Of a DNA stretch of 5,355 nt, positions 1 through 5,355 are shown one piece after another. Source of the DNA: Propionibacteriaceae bacterium (GTDB lineage Bacteria; Actinomycetota; Actinomycetes; Propionibacteriales; Propionibacteriaceae); the NCBI GenBank assembly GCA_030528545.1, contig JAUMYR010000013.1:17077-22431 (forward strand), written 5' to 3'. Every line of letters begins with the position of its first letter. Within the stretch, counting starts at the first letter, position 1. A model generated the notes under the pieces. That model was not told the DNA's origin, searched no databases, and saw only the letters and a program-made list of their open reading frames with translations. The position numbers were made by a program, and so were the translations under genes.

Positions 1-11
1 AAGCTTCTCGC

Positions 12-926
12 ATGGCCTGGGGCTGGGGCCTGGCCACCACGCACCCAAGCGCAGGCGTCCTCGACACCTGGTTCCCCGCACCCGCCCTCGGAACCAGTGA
101 CGGCACCCCCGCCCCGGCCCGGCTGATCTCGGCCCAGACCGAGGACCGGGATCGCGGCGTGCGGATCGAGCTGATCCAGGCCGAGATCGACCTGGACGCC
201 GCCCCGGCCTCCGTGCCAGACGCCTATCTGCGCCTCCACCTGATCAGCCATCGGCTCGTGGAGCCGCGGACCATCAATCTCGACGGGATCTTCGCCGTGC
301 TGCCCAATGTCGTGTGGACCAGCGTCGGTCCGTGCGCGGTCGAGGGCTTCGAGGACGTGCGGATCACCCTGCGCGGCACCCGCGGCGCGATCACGGTGTA
401 CGGCATCGACAAGTTCCCCCGCATGGTCGACTATGTCCTGCCCCCGGGGGTCCGCATCGCCGACGCCGATCGGGTACGGCTAGGTGCGCACCTGGCCGTT
501 GGCACGACCGTGATGCATGAGGGTTTCGTGAACTTCAACGCCGGGACCCTCGGCGCCTCCATGGTCGAGGGCCGGATCTCAGCTGGTGTGGTTGTCGGCG
601 ACGGCTCCGATATCGGAGGCGGTGCCTCCATCATGGGGACGCTGTCTGGGGGCGGCACCGAGGTGGTCTCGATCGGGAGGGGATGCCTGCTCGGTGCACA
701 GGCCGGGATCGGTATCTCCCTGGGGGATAACTGTGTCGTCGAGGCGGGTCTGTACGTCACCGCGGGCACCAAGGTCAGCCTGCACGACGGCTCGGTTGTG
801 AAGGCACGAGAACTGTCGGGGCGTCCGGACCTGCTGTTCATCAGGGATTCCCAGAGCGGAGCGGTCAAGGCGATCCCCCGGGAGCACCGCTCCTTCGAGT
901 TGAATGCGGCACTCCACGCGAACTAG
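12..926 (+). CDS. dapD: 2,3,4,5-tetrahydropyridine-2,6-dicarboxylate N-succinyltransferase (DapD), possibly 5'-truncated
   Basis: DapD transfers succinyl from succinyl-CoA to tetrahydrodipicolinate, the first step of the succinylase branch of diaminopimelate/lysine synthesis, in the cytosol. The 304-residue product matches the actinobacterial DapD type closely as I recall the Mycobacterium and Corynebacterium proteins: 'VLDTWFPAP' near residue 16, '[11 protein letters not shown]' near 72, 'KFPRMVDY' near 134, then a glycine-rich left-handed beta-helix region (about 157-260) with '[20 protein letters not shown]' (167-186), 'GRISAG' (187-192) and '[14 protein letters not shown]' (202-215). The C-terminus 'ALHAN' is also typical. 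The ATG at 12 has no Shine-Dalgarno sequence in the 11 visible upstream bases, the frame stays open to the window edge, and relatives have about ten more residues before 'GLAT'. The true start may therefore lie outside the window. The 3' end overlaps the next gene by 23 bases, suggesting co-transcription. Product identity is very likely; only the start is unsure. Confidence 0.95.
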   Translation: MAWGWGLATTHPSAGVLDTWFPAPALGTSDGTPAPARLISAQTEDRDRGVRIELIQAEIDLDAAPASVPDAYLRLHLISHRLVEPRTINLDGIFAVLPNVVWTSVGPCAVEGFEDVRITLRGTRGAITVYGIDKFPRMVDYVLPPGVRIADADRVRLGAHLAVGTTVMHEGFVNFNAGTLGASMVEGRISAGVVVGDGSDIGGGASIMGTLSGGGTEVVSIGRGCLLGAQAGIGISLGDNCVVEAGLYVTAGTKVSLHDGSVVKARELSGRPDLLFIRDSQSGAVKAIPREHRSFELNAALHAN

Positions 927-1776
927 GCCTGCCCGGCGCGGCCGGCGCAGACGCGGCCGCGCCCGAGGCATCCTCGTCACCTTGCTCGGCACGGTGCTGC
1001 TCCTGGCTGGCGCGGTGGTCGGGGCGCGCTGGCTGTCGGACCGCTACCAGGTGGTGCTGCCGCTGACCGATCAGTGTGCCGCACTGGTCACCGGCGGCCG
1101 GGTCACCCTGACTACGGAGCAGGCTCGTTACGCCGCGATCATCGTGGCCGAGGCTCAGCGTCGGGAACTGGCGCCGCGGGCCTCCTCGATCGCGCTCGCG
1201 ACCGCCTATCAGGAGTCTGGCATCCGCAACCTCGACCACGGCGACCTGGACTCCGTCGGGCTGTTCCAGCAGCGGCCCAGCCAGGATTGGGGCAGCGTCG
1301 ACCAGATCATGGATCCCTGGTATGCCTCCGGAAAGTTCTACGAGGCCCTGGTGCGCATCCCCGGCTGGCGCGATGCCGACCTCAATGACATCGCTCAGAA
1401 GATTCAGATCTCGGCCCATCCGGAGGCCTACCGCAAACACGTGCCGAATGCCCGCAGGCTCGCGAGTGCCCTGACCGGGGAAACCCCGGCCAGTTTCGGG
1501 TGTTCGCTCACTGGCTCGGACCAGGCCGACCCTAGCCTGGTCTCAGATCTGCTGACTAGGGCATTCGGCGAAAGGGTCACCCTGAGCTGGGAGGGCCCCC
1601 TCCTGCAGGTCGAGTCTTCGGCCCCCGAGGTGGTCTGGTCCGCCACCCATCTCGCGATCGCCAGCGGGGCTGGGGTCTCGGCCGCTCAGATCGGGGACGC
1701 CAGGTGGACGCGCAACGCCGTCACCTGGAGTGGCTCAGCGGGAGAGGCGAGGCTCTCAGTCCTCACCTTCGGCTGA
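904..1776 (+). CDS. Membrane-anchored lysozyme/transglycosylase-like protein of unknown function
   Basis: The 290-residue product has a very basic N-terminus (Arg-rich, 2-22), one hydrophobic segment (about 23-43) that would anchor it with the rest outside, and a lysozyme-fold-like region at about 58-200. That region carries '[11 protein letters not shown]' with Glu104 in the place of a catalytic glutamate, followed by '[15 protein letters not shown]' (116-130). The same pattern recurs in a widespread actinobacterial family usually labelled hypothetical protein or, wrongly, heavy metal transporter. Cys58 and Cys200 bracket the domain and could form an extracellular disulfide; I recall both as conserved. 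The C-terminal part (about 205-290, with a 'W' then 'WTR' pattern) looks like a second small domain with no function I can name. The ATG lies inside dapD (23-base overlap), with GGAG at 881-884 rather far away and a closer GAG at 897-899, so translation is probably coupled to dapD. Muralytic activity is inference. Confidence 0.85.
   Translation: MRHSTRTRPARRGRRRRGRARGILVTLLGTVLLLAGAVVGARWLSDRYQVVLPLTDQCAALVTGGRVTLTTEQARYAAIIVAEAQRRELAPRASSIALATAYQESGIRNLDHGDLDSVGLFQQRPSQDWGSVDQIMDPWYASGKFYEALVRIPGWRDADLNDIAQKIQISAHPEAYRKHVPNARRLASALTGETPASFGCSLTGSDQADPSLVSDLLTRAFGERVTLSWEGPLLQVESSAPEVVWSATHLAIASGAGVSAAQIGDARWTRNAVTWSGSAGEARLSVLTFG
1700..1728 (-). terminator. Possible terminator of fdxA-dapC, located inside the convergent gene
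   Basis: On the minus strand CCAGGTG and CACCTGG form perfect 7-base arms, and ACG/CGT just inside can add three more pairs with one bulged C. The hairpin begins 34 bases after the dapC stop. No U-tract follows, and it lies in coding sequence of the lysozyme-like gene. Confidence 0.3.
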
Positions 1777-2869
1777 GCGCCGTGCCCAGCCTGTCGGCGG
1801 CGGCCGCGACCCGCTCATCGGTCGCGGTAAGCGCGATGCGCACGTGCCTGGCCCCCCGCTCGCCGTAGAAGTCCCCCGGCGCCACCAGGATGCCCCGGTC
1901 GGCTAAGAAATCGACGGTGTCGCGGCACGGCTCGTCCCGGGTGGCCCACAGGTACAGCGAACCCTCCGAATGGTCGATCCTGAATCCGGCGGCCTCCAGC
2001 GCCGGGATGAGCAACTCGCGCCTGGCGGCATAGCGTTCCCGCTGCCCGGTGACGTGGTTCTGATCGCCGAGGGCGACCACCATCGCCTCCTGCACCGGTG
2101 CCGGAAGCATCATCCCCGCGTGTTTGCGCACCGCCACCAGGTCTTGGACCACTCCCGCGTCCCCGGCGACGAAACCCGCCCGGTAGCCAGCCAGATTCGA
2201 GCGTTTGGACAAAGAATGCACCGCCAGCAGGCCGTCGGGGCTTCCGCCGCAGAGCCGCTCGTCCAGAATCGACACCGGCTCCCGGCTCCAGCCGAACTCG
2301 CCATAACACTCATCGGAGGCCAGCAGGGCCCCGGATTCCCGCGCATAGGCGATCCATCGCGAGGTCTGTTCGGCGGACCAGATCTGGCCGTGCGGATTTC
2401 CTGGGGAGTTGATCCAGATGAGGCGGGGTCGCCCGGTGATGGCATCGGGATCGTCGCAGGCGATCGTCCGCGCTCCCGCCAGCCGGGCGCCCACATCGTA
2501 GGTGGGGTAGGCCACCTCGGGGACAACCACCAGGTCGTCTGGGCCCAGGCCGAGCAACGTCGGCAGCCACGCCACCAGTTCCTTGGTCCCGATCACCGGC
2601 ATGACACAGTGTTCGCTCAGCAGCGGCGCTCCCCAGCGGAAGGTGAGATAGCTCAGCACCGCGCCCCGCAGCCGCGGCGTCCCCCACACGCCCGGGTAGC
2701 CGGGGGCATCGGCATGCGCGGCGAGCGCACGCTGGATCGCTTCTGGGGTCGGGTCGACCGGCGTCCCCACCGACAGGTCAACCAGCCCCCCGGGATGCCG
2801 GGACGCCTTGGCCTTCGCGGACGCCAGCGAGTCCCATGGGAAATCGGGCAGCGCGGCGGAGATGCTCAT
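1763..2869 (-). CDS. dapC: N-succinyldiaminopimelate aminotransferase (DapC), PLP-dependent fold type I
   Basis: The enzyme moves an amino group from glutamate to N-succinyl-2-amino-6-oxopimelate, giving N-succinyl-LL-diaminopimelate, two steps after DapD's substrate in the same pathway. The 368-residue product is a full-length class I/II aminotransferase: 'GTKE' (94-97) for the phosphate region, 'NSPGNPHG' (154-161) with Asn154, 'DECYGEF' (186-192) with Asp186 and Tyr189, the PLP-binding Lys222 in 'SLSKRSNLAGYR' (219-230), and Arg344 in 'HVRIALT' for the substrate carboxylate. Assignment to DapC rather than another aminotransferase rests on recalled similarity ('SVGTPVDPTP', 'YLWAT') and on its position directly after a 7Fe ferredoxin gene, a pairing also seen in mycobacteria (fdxC next to dapC). 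Its ATG shares one base with the fdxA stop, and AGGAAG sits 10 bases upstream. The 3' end overlaps the convergent plus-strand gene by 14 bases. Confidence 0.93.
   Translation of the reverse strand: MSISAALPDFPWDSLASAKAKASRHPGGLVDLSVGTPVDPTPEAIQRALAAHADAPGYPGVWGTPRLRGAVLSYLTFRWGAPLLSEHCVMPVIGTKELVAWLPTLLGLGPDDLVVVPEVAYPTYDVGARLAGARTIACDDPDAITGRPRLIWINSPGNPHGQIWSAEQTSRWIAYARESGALLASDECYGEFGWSREPVSILDERLCGGSPDGLLAVHSLSKRSNLAGYRAGFVAGDAGVVQDLVAVRKHAGMMLPAPVQEAMVVALGDQNHVTGQRERYAARRELLIPALEAAGFRIDHSEGSLYLWATRDEPCRDTVDFLADRGILVAPGDFYGERGARHVRIALTATDERVAAAADRLGTALSRR
1804..1827 (+). terminator. Possible terminator of the dapD-lysozyme-like unit, located inside dapC
   Basis: CCGCGACC (1804-1811) and GGTCGCGG (1820-1827) are perfect 8-base arms around an 8-base loop, starting 27 bases after the plus-strand stop codon. 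No T-run follows. The sequence also encodes the DapC residues around 'TATDERVAAA', so codon constraint or chance could explain it. Confidence 0.35.
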
Positions 2870-3195
2870 CAGCCGGCATCTTCCTGCGGCGGTAAGGCCT
2901 CAACCACCGGGTGGTCGGAGTCGATCACGCCGAGTTTCGCCGCTCCTCCGGGGGATCCGAGGTCCTTGAAGAAGTCAGCGTTGACGTCGTAATACTCCGA
3001 GAACTCGGCGGGCAGGTCGTCTTCGTAGTAGATCGCCTCCACCGGACACACCGGCTCGCATGCGCCACAGTCGACGCACTCCACCGGGTTGATATACAGC
3101 ATCCGGTTGCCCTCATAGATGCAATCGACCGGACACTCCTCGACACAGGCGCGGTCTTTGATATCAACACACGGCAGTGCGATCACATAAGTCAC
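2869..3195 (-). CDS. fdxA: 7Fe ferredoxin ([3Fe-4S][4Fe-4S])
   Basis: This is a small cytosolic electron carrier of 108 residues, the usual length for the actinobacterial/Azotobacter-type seven-iron ferredoxins. Cysteines fit the family scheme: Cys9, Cys17 and Cys50 for the [3Fe-4S] cluster; Cys21, Cys40, Cys43 and Cys46 for the [4Fe-4S] cluster; Cys25 as the extra, non-ligand cysteine. The order 'CVEECPVDCIYEG' then 'CVDCGACEPVCPVEAIYYED' is textbook, and the acidic C-terminal tail is also typical. The start is a GTG at 3193-3195, chosen because GAGGAG lies 6 bases upstream and 'TYVIALPC' directly follows, as in relatives. It forms a two-gene unit with dapC (stop and start share one base, UGAUG). 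The electron partner cannot be read from this window; I know of no biochemical reason for DapC to need a ferredoxin, so the pairing may reflect shared expression only. Confidence 0.96.
   Translation of the reverse strand: MTYVIALPCVDIKDRACVEECPVDCIYEGNRMLYINPVECVDCGACEPVCPVEAIYYEDDLPAEFSEYYDVNADFFKDLGSPGGAAKLGVIDSDHPVVEALPPQEDAG
2880..2885 (-). promoter_or_regulatory. Ribosome binding site of dapC inside fdxA
   Basis: The minus strand reads AGGAAG here, 10 bases before the dapC ATG and within the last codons of fdxA. Together with the one-base stop/start overlap (UGAUG) it supports both the dapC start and coupled translation of the pair. Confidence 0.7.
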
Positions 3196-3201
3196 GGTTA
3201 G

Positions 3202-3207
3202 CTCCTC
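3202..3207 (-). promoter_or_regulatory. Ribosome binding site deciding the GTG start of fdxA
   Basis: The minus strand reads GAGGAG, 6 bases before the GTG at 3193-3195. It is the strongest Shine-Dalgarno match on this strand and makes GTG the clear start although no ATG is present. Confidence 0.8.
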
Positions 3208-3247
3208 GTCGCGATGTTACGGGCCAACTCTAGTGCCCCGGGCAACA

Positions 3248-3274
3248 CCATGCGCGCCCCGCGGACGCGTACGG
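3248..3274 (-). terminator. Possible GC-rich hairpin terminator after the vanW gene
   Basis: On the minus strand, arms at 3274-3266 (CCGTACGCG) and 3256-3248 (CGCGCATGG) pair over nine positions with one G-U pair and one A/C mismatch, around a 9-base loop. It begins 12 bases after the vanW stop. No U-tract follows, as is common for actinobacterial terminators. It would separate vanW transcription from fdxA, which lies just downstream on the same strand. The region is GC-rich, so chance pairing is possible. Confidence 0.35.
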
Positions 3275-3286
3275 CCCAGGCCACGG

Positions 3287-5179
3287 CTACTGGCAAACGA
3301 TCTGATCGGCACTACCGTAGCGCCAGAAATAGGGTTCCTCTTTGACTAGCTTGCCGCCCTTGTACCACAGCCGCTTGTAGTTGACGTCAAAGCCGCCCTG
3401 GCCAGACTGTGGCTTGCAGTCGGCCGCCGTCGAGACCACCGTGCGGTAGCCGGTGTAGTTGGACCGCACCAGATCGCTCGACTTGACGTCATACTCCTTG
3501 GTGGACCAGATCCGGATCGTCACCGAACCCCTGTTGCCTCCCGAGCCGGGAACCCCGATGCCCTGGATGTAGACGCCGTAGGGGCTGTCATTGTGGAAGG
3601 ACACGTCGATGCGGCCCCAGTCGATGGTCGCCTCCCGGCCTGCCGGATAGCGATCGAAATAGAGGGTGTGCGGCTGGTGGGTGATGTGTTTGAGCCCCGA
3701 GAAGAAGAATGCGTTATAGGTCGTGGTGGCCACCTGGGAGACTCCGCCACCAAGCTGCTGGCAGATCTTATTTCCCCCGCAGATCGCCCCTCCGGCCATA
3801 TAGCCACGCTCGGCTGTGCGCTGTCCCACCACCTTGTTGAAGCTGAAGGTCTCACCGGGCTTGACGAGCGTGCCATTCAGCGCCGCGGCTGCTTTCGGCA
3901 GGTTGTTGTTACGGTAGGCGGTGTCTGGGAAATAGGTCGTGAACTCCCCGGTGACCTCCTTGATGCCGAGCTTCTCGGCATCCTCGGTGGTGAAGGCGGG
4001 AGCCGCCTTCGACAACTCGACCTGGACCTTGCGCTCGGCCGTGCTGGTGATGACCGGGACGATCTTCGAGGCGATGGTCTCGGTGCTGAGACTCAGGCCA
4101 TCGGAGGAAGGCACGATCGTCGGACGCCCGTCGGCGAAACGGAAGGAAGCGTCCTTAGCTTCGGGCAGCTTCAGCTCGGCGATCGCGGGACCCATGAGTT
4201 CGAGCAGTTTCTCCGCAGAGACCTTAGGCACGATCTTGCCTCCCTCTTCCGGGAAGGTGGTCGCCCCGGCGATCATCTCCGGGGTGATCGTCACGGTCCC
4301 GTGTTCGGTGAGAGCTTCCACCGGACCGGAAACCGCGGGTTTGGCGTGTTCCTCCATGATGGCGTCCGCATGGGCGGTGGTGACCGGCGGTTCGGTCTTT
4401 TCCAGAGCCGGTGCCACGCTGGCGGCGAGATTCTGCCAGCCCTGCCTGACCGCCGCGATGGTCTCGTCTACCTTCAACGCGGCTTGCGGCGTTGATTCGG
4501 TTCGCACTGGGTTGATGCCGTCATAACTGACCGTTGCGGACTTAGCCTCCGAGGCGAAGACCGGAACCGCGGCCTCGATCGCCTTCCGTAGCTTGGCCTC
4601 GTCGATGGTGATCGCCAAAGCGACCTCACCCCCGCCGAAGAAGACCCGCCAGATATCGACCGGATTGAAGCTACGGGCACCGACCCGGCGCATGGTCGCC
4701 TCATAGTCGACCCCGAGGCCTGCGTCCTGGGGTTCCAGATGGACGCTGCGGCCTTCACCGGCCAGGGTGATCCCCGCCGCGGCCCGCGTCGAGAACTCGG
4801 CCTCCAGACGATCCCGGGCCTCCTGCGGGCTGAGCCCGGTCAATTCGACACCCAACACCGTGGTGCCCTGGGGGACCTTGTCACCCGCGAGCGCCCAGGC
4901 TGCCCCATAGGCAACGATGAGCACCGCGACGAGCGCTCCCAGCGAAAGGCCTATCACCCGCGAGGTGCGGCGTTTGCCCTTCTTCTTGGCTACGGCAGCG
5001 GTGACAGCCGGAAGCTTCGCGGTCTCCGCCGCCTCCTCCGCTCCCTTATCTTGTTGGTCGGTCAACGCGCCCCCCGAGGAATAACAACCCATAGAATCGA
5101 GCCAAGTATAAGGCGAACCTGCGCTATCGGCCGGTTTCGCCTTACAACCGGTGAGGCTCACTTCCGGCACCATGGTCAC
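3287..5179 (-). CDS. VanW family envelope protein with putative peptidoglycan-binding domains
   Basis: Coordinates give the longest reading (GTG, 630 residues). It has a charged cytoplasmic N-terminus ending in 'KKKGKRR' (65-71), one membrane segment (about 75-98), two YoaR-like putative peptidoglycan-binding domains (PF12229 type; roughly 105-225 and 290-390), and a VanW domain (PF04294 type, about 408-545) with 'FSFNKVVGQRTAERGY' (445-460), 'LGGGVSQVATTTYNAFFFSG' (476-495), 'HQPHTLYFDRYPAGREATID' (501-520) and a following 'W'. The position that is Cys in many VanW proteins ('GGGVCQ') is Ser481 here, which I recall as common in actinobacteria. A tail (550-630) with Cys588 and Cys629 follows; I see no clear G5 domain. 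VanW was named from vanB-type vancomycin resistance clusters, but its biochemical role is not known to me and no van genes are here. The start is unsure: other candidates are ATG 5171-5173, ATG 5090-5092 and TTG 5063-5065. A promoter-like inverted repeat at 5109-5144 and more A/T third positions upstream of 5066 favour a shorter protein. Confidence 0.93.
   Translation of the reverse strand: MTMVPEVSLTGCKAKPADSAGSPYTWLDSMGCYSSGGALTDQQDKGAEEAAETAKLPAVTAAVAKKKGKRRTSRVIGLSLGALVAVLIVAYGAAWALAGDKVPQGTTVLGVELTGLSPQEARDRLEAEFSTRAAAGITLAGEGRSVHLEPQDAGLGVDYEATMRRVGARSFNPVDIWRVFFGGGEVALAITIDEAKLRKAIEAAVPVFASEAKSATVSYDGINPVRTESTPQAALKVDETIAAVRQGWQNLAASVAPALEKTEPPVTTAHADAIMEEHAKPAVSGPVEALTEHGTVTITPEMIAGATTFPEEGGKIVPKVSAEKLLELMGPAIAELKLPEAKDASFRFADGRPTIVPSSDGLSLSTETIASKIVPVITSTAERKVQVELSKAAPAFTTEDAEKLGIKEVTGEFTTYFPDTAYRNNNLPKAAAALNGTLVKPGETFSFNKVVGQRTAERGYMAGGAICGGNKICQQLGGGVSQVATTTYNAFFFSGLKHITHQPHTLYFDRYPAGREATIDWGRIDVSFHNDSPYGVYIQGIGVPGSGGNRGSVTIRIWSTKEYDVKSSDLVRSNYTGYRTVVSTAADCKPQSGQGGFDVNYKRLWYKGGKLVKEEPYFWRYGSADQIVCQ
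5105..5110 (-). promoter_or_regulatory. Candidate -10 element for vanW
   Basis: The minus strand reads TATACT, one mismatch from TATAAT, in a locally A/T-richer stretch. No good -35 is found 16-18 bases upstream (CGGCCG region), so it may need an activator or be fortuitous. It would place the transcript start near 5098, which fits a vanW start at ATG 5090-5092 or TTG 5063-5065 but not at 5179. Confidence 0.35.
5109..5144. repeat. Perfect 9-bp inverted repeat overlapping the candidate -10 of vanW
   Basis: TAAGGCGAA (5109-5117) and TTCGCCTTA (5136-5144) are exact reverse complements separated by 18 bases. One arm overlaps the TATACT hexamer by two bases. This could be a pair of operator half-sites or a stem in a leader RNA; its position points to control of vanW, pntA or both. 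Confidence 0.5.
5131..5151. repeat. Second, interleaved 6-bp inverted repeat in the divergent region
   Basis: CCGGTT (5131-5136) and AACCGG (5146-5151) are exact reverse complements with a 9-base spacer. The spacer contains most of one arm of the 9-bp repeat, so the two could not both form stems in one RNA; as DNA sites they would be adjacent or overlapping. Confidence 0.35.
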
Positions 5180-5213
5180 AAACCGGACCCTGATTTGGGG
5201 CGACTACGGTCAG

Positions 5214-5238
5214 TAGTGGATCATGGCCACTAGTGGCC
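5214..5238. promoter_or_regulatory. Palindrome cluster upstream of pntA, candidate operator
   Basis: GGCCACTAGTGGCC (5225-5238) is a perfect 14-bp palindrome. A further TAGTGG at 5214-5219 pairs with CCACTA at 5227-5232, giving three copies of one half-site in 25 bases, ending 4 bases before the pntA Shine-Dalgarno sequence. A bound repressor, or a hairpin in the pntA leader, would sit where it could control expression. The regulator is unknown. Confidence 0.45.
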
Positions 5239-5242
5239 CCTC

Positions 5243-5247
5243 GAGGA
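5243..5247 (+). promoter_or_regulatory. Ribosome binding site of pntA
   Basis: GAGGA lies 7 bases before the ATG at 5255-5257 and supports that start. It partly overlaps the 8-bp palindrome CCTCGAGG (5239-5246). Confidence 0.75.
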
Positions 5248-5254
5248 AGAAGAC

Positions 5255-5355
5255 ATGACCGATAACGCACCTCAACTGCTCATGGTGCCGCGAGAGCCGA
5301 TTCCTGGCGAACGCCGGGTGGCTGCGACGCCAGACACCGTCAAAGATCTCGTGGC
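5255..5355 (+). CDS. pntA: NAD(P) transhydrogenase subunit alpha, N-terminal fragment (runs off window)
   Basis: Only the first 33 codons are visible. The peptide reads 'LLMVPREPIPGERRVAATP' (8-26) followed by 'DTVKDLV', the N-terminal signature of the alanine dehydrogenase/PntA family: the Pro-Arg-Glu strand, then 'GERRVAATP' and a helix. 'ERRVAATP' fits PntA better than alanine dehydrogenase, which usually has 'EFRVAITP' or similar. PntA carries the NAD(H)-binding part of the proton-translocating transhydrogenase that makes NADPH from NADH using the proton gradient; pntB would be expected beyond the right edge. The ATG is well supported by GAGGA at 5243-5247, 7 bases upstream. The gene is divergent from vanW and lies beside several symmetric sequences that may regulate it. 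PntA is likely; alanine dehydrogenase is the main alternative. Confidence 0.85.
   Translation, partial: MTDNAPQLLMVPREPIPGERRVAATPDTVKDLV

Larger units (their letters stand above)
3196..3286 (-). promoter_or_regulatory. vanW-fdxA intergenic region, presumed site of an fdxA promoter
   Basis: This 91-base gap holds the fdxA ribosome binding site and the hairpin described above. A -10-like TAACAT (minus strand, 3219-3214) is present, but it has no convincing -35 at normal spacing (TTGCCC is 20 bases away) and would leave a leader of only about 12 bases. I cannot decide whether fdxA-dapC has its own promoter here or relies on read-through from vanW. Confidence 0.25.

Noticed and set aside
1..6. 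HindIII site AAGCTT at the very start of the window
   Set aside because: It could mean a cloned restriction fragment, but a second AAGCTT occurs near 5012 and the window's end carries no matching site; nothing further supports it.
1970..2992. A 340-codon open frame on the plus strand antisense to dapC and fdxA
   Set aside because: It mirrors two well-recognised genes, is rich in Arg/Gly/Pro/His as expected of a GC-rich shadow frame, and resembles no family.
3234..3244. TGCCCCGGGCA, an 11-base palindrome upstream of fdxA
   Set aside because: The arms are separated by one base, so no RNA hairpin can form, and short GC palindromes are frequent here. Not strong enough to call an operator.
3593..4526. 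Two overlapping open frames of 195 and 300 codons on the plus strand within vanW
   Set aside because: Both lie opposite a confidently identified gene and have low-complexity, non-protein-like composition.
5107..5112. TATAAG on the plus strand as a -10 for pntA, making a shared bidirectional promoter
   Set aside because: No -35 at a fitting distance, and it would leave a leader of about 135 bases. Possible but unsupported; the palindrome-rich stretch nearer pntA is the likelier control region.
5144..5155. Lipobox-like 'LTGC' at residues 9-12 of the longest vanW reading
   Set aside because: Only eight non-hydrophobic residues precede it, so there is no signal peptide; the region is probably not translated, and a real membrane segment lies at residues 75-98.
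3287..5179. Vancomycin resistance cluster, suggested by the VanW domain
   Set aside because: No vanR/S/H/A/X/Y-type genes are near, and VanW proteins of this architecture are common housekeeping envelope proteins in actinobacteria.

Overview
The window comes from a high-GC Gram-positive bacterium (Actinomycetota). Codon third positions are strongly G/C, and DapD, the 7Fe ferredoxin and the lysozyme-like protein all look like actinobacterial family members. The gene content and the 'WGWGLAT' DapD start would suit a member of Propionibacteriales, but that rank is a guess from recalled family features, not a search. I see no mobile element, tRNA, rRNA or CRISPR array.

Layout. Plus strand: dapD (12-926; frame open to the left edge), then an overlapping gene for a membrane-anchored lysozyme/transglycosylase-like protein (904-1776). 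Minus strand, converging on that gene with a 14-bp tail overlap: an fdxA-dapC pair (7Fe ferredoxin 2869-3195, succinyldiaminopimelate aminotransferase 1763-2869) joined by a one-base stop/start overlap, and upstream of it on the same strand a large VanW-family envelope protein (3287 to 5179 at most). A divergent control region, about 75 to 190 bp depending on the true vanW start, then leads to the first 33 codons of a plus-strand gene for NAD(P) transhydrogenase subunit alpha (pntA, 5255 to the right edge). Coding density is very high; no gene-free stretch exceeds 300 bases.

Function. dapD and dapC encode consecutive enzymes of the succinylase branch of diaminopimelate/lysine synthesis, which supplies the peptidoglycan cross-linking residue. 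The lysozyme-like protein coupled to dapD and the VanW protein with its putative peptidoglycan-binding domains are also envelope proteins, so the segment reads as a cell-wall precursor and cell-wall handling neighbourhood with two redox genes (fdxA, pntA) beside it.

No clearly new system is present. The points most worth a second look are the symmetric elements in the vanW/pntA divergent region (a perfect 9-bp inverted repeat overlapping a -10-like hexamer, a 14-bp palindrome next to the pntA ribosome binding site, a possible 11-codon leader ORF ending in the pntA start codon), the uncertain vanW start, and the tail-to-tail overlap in which each gene carries a hairpin that could end transcription of the other.
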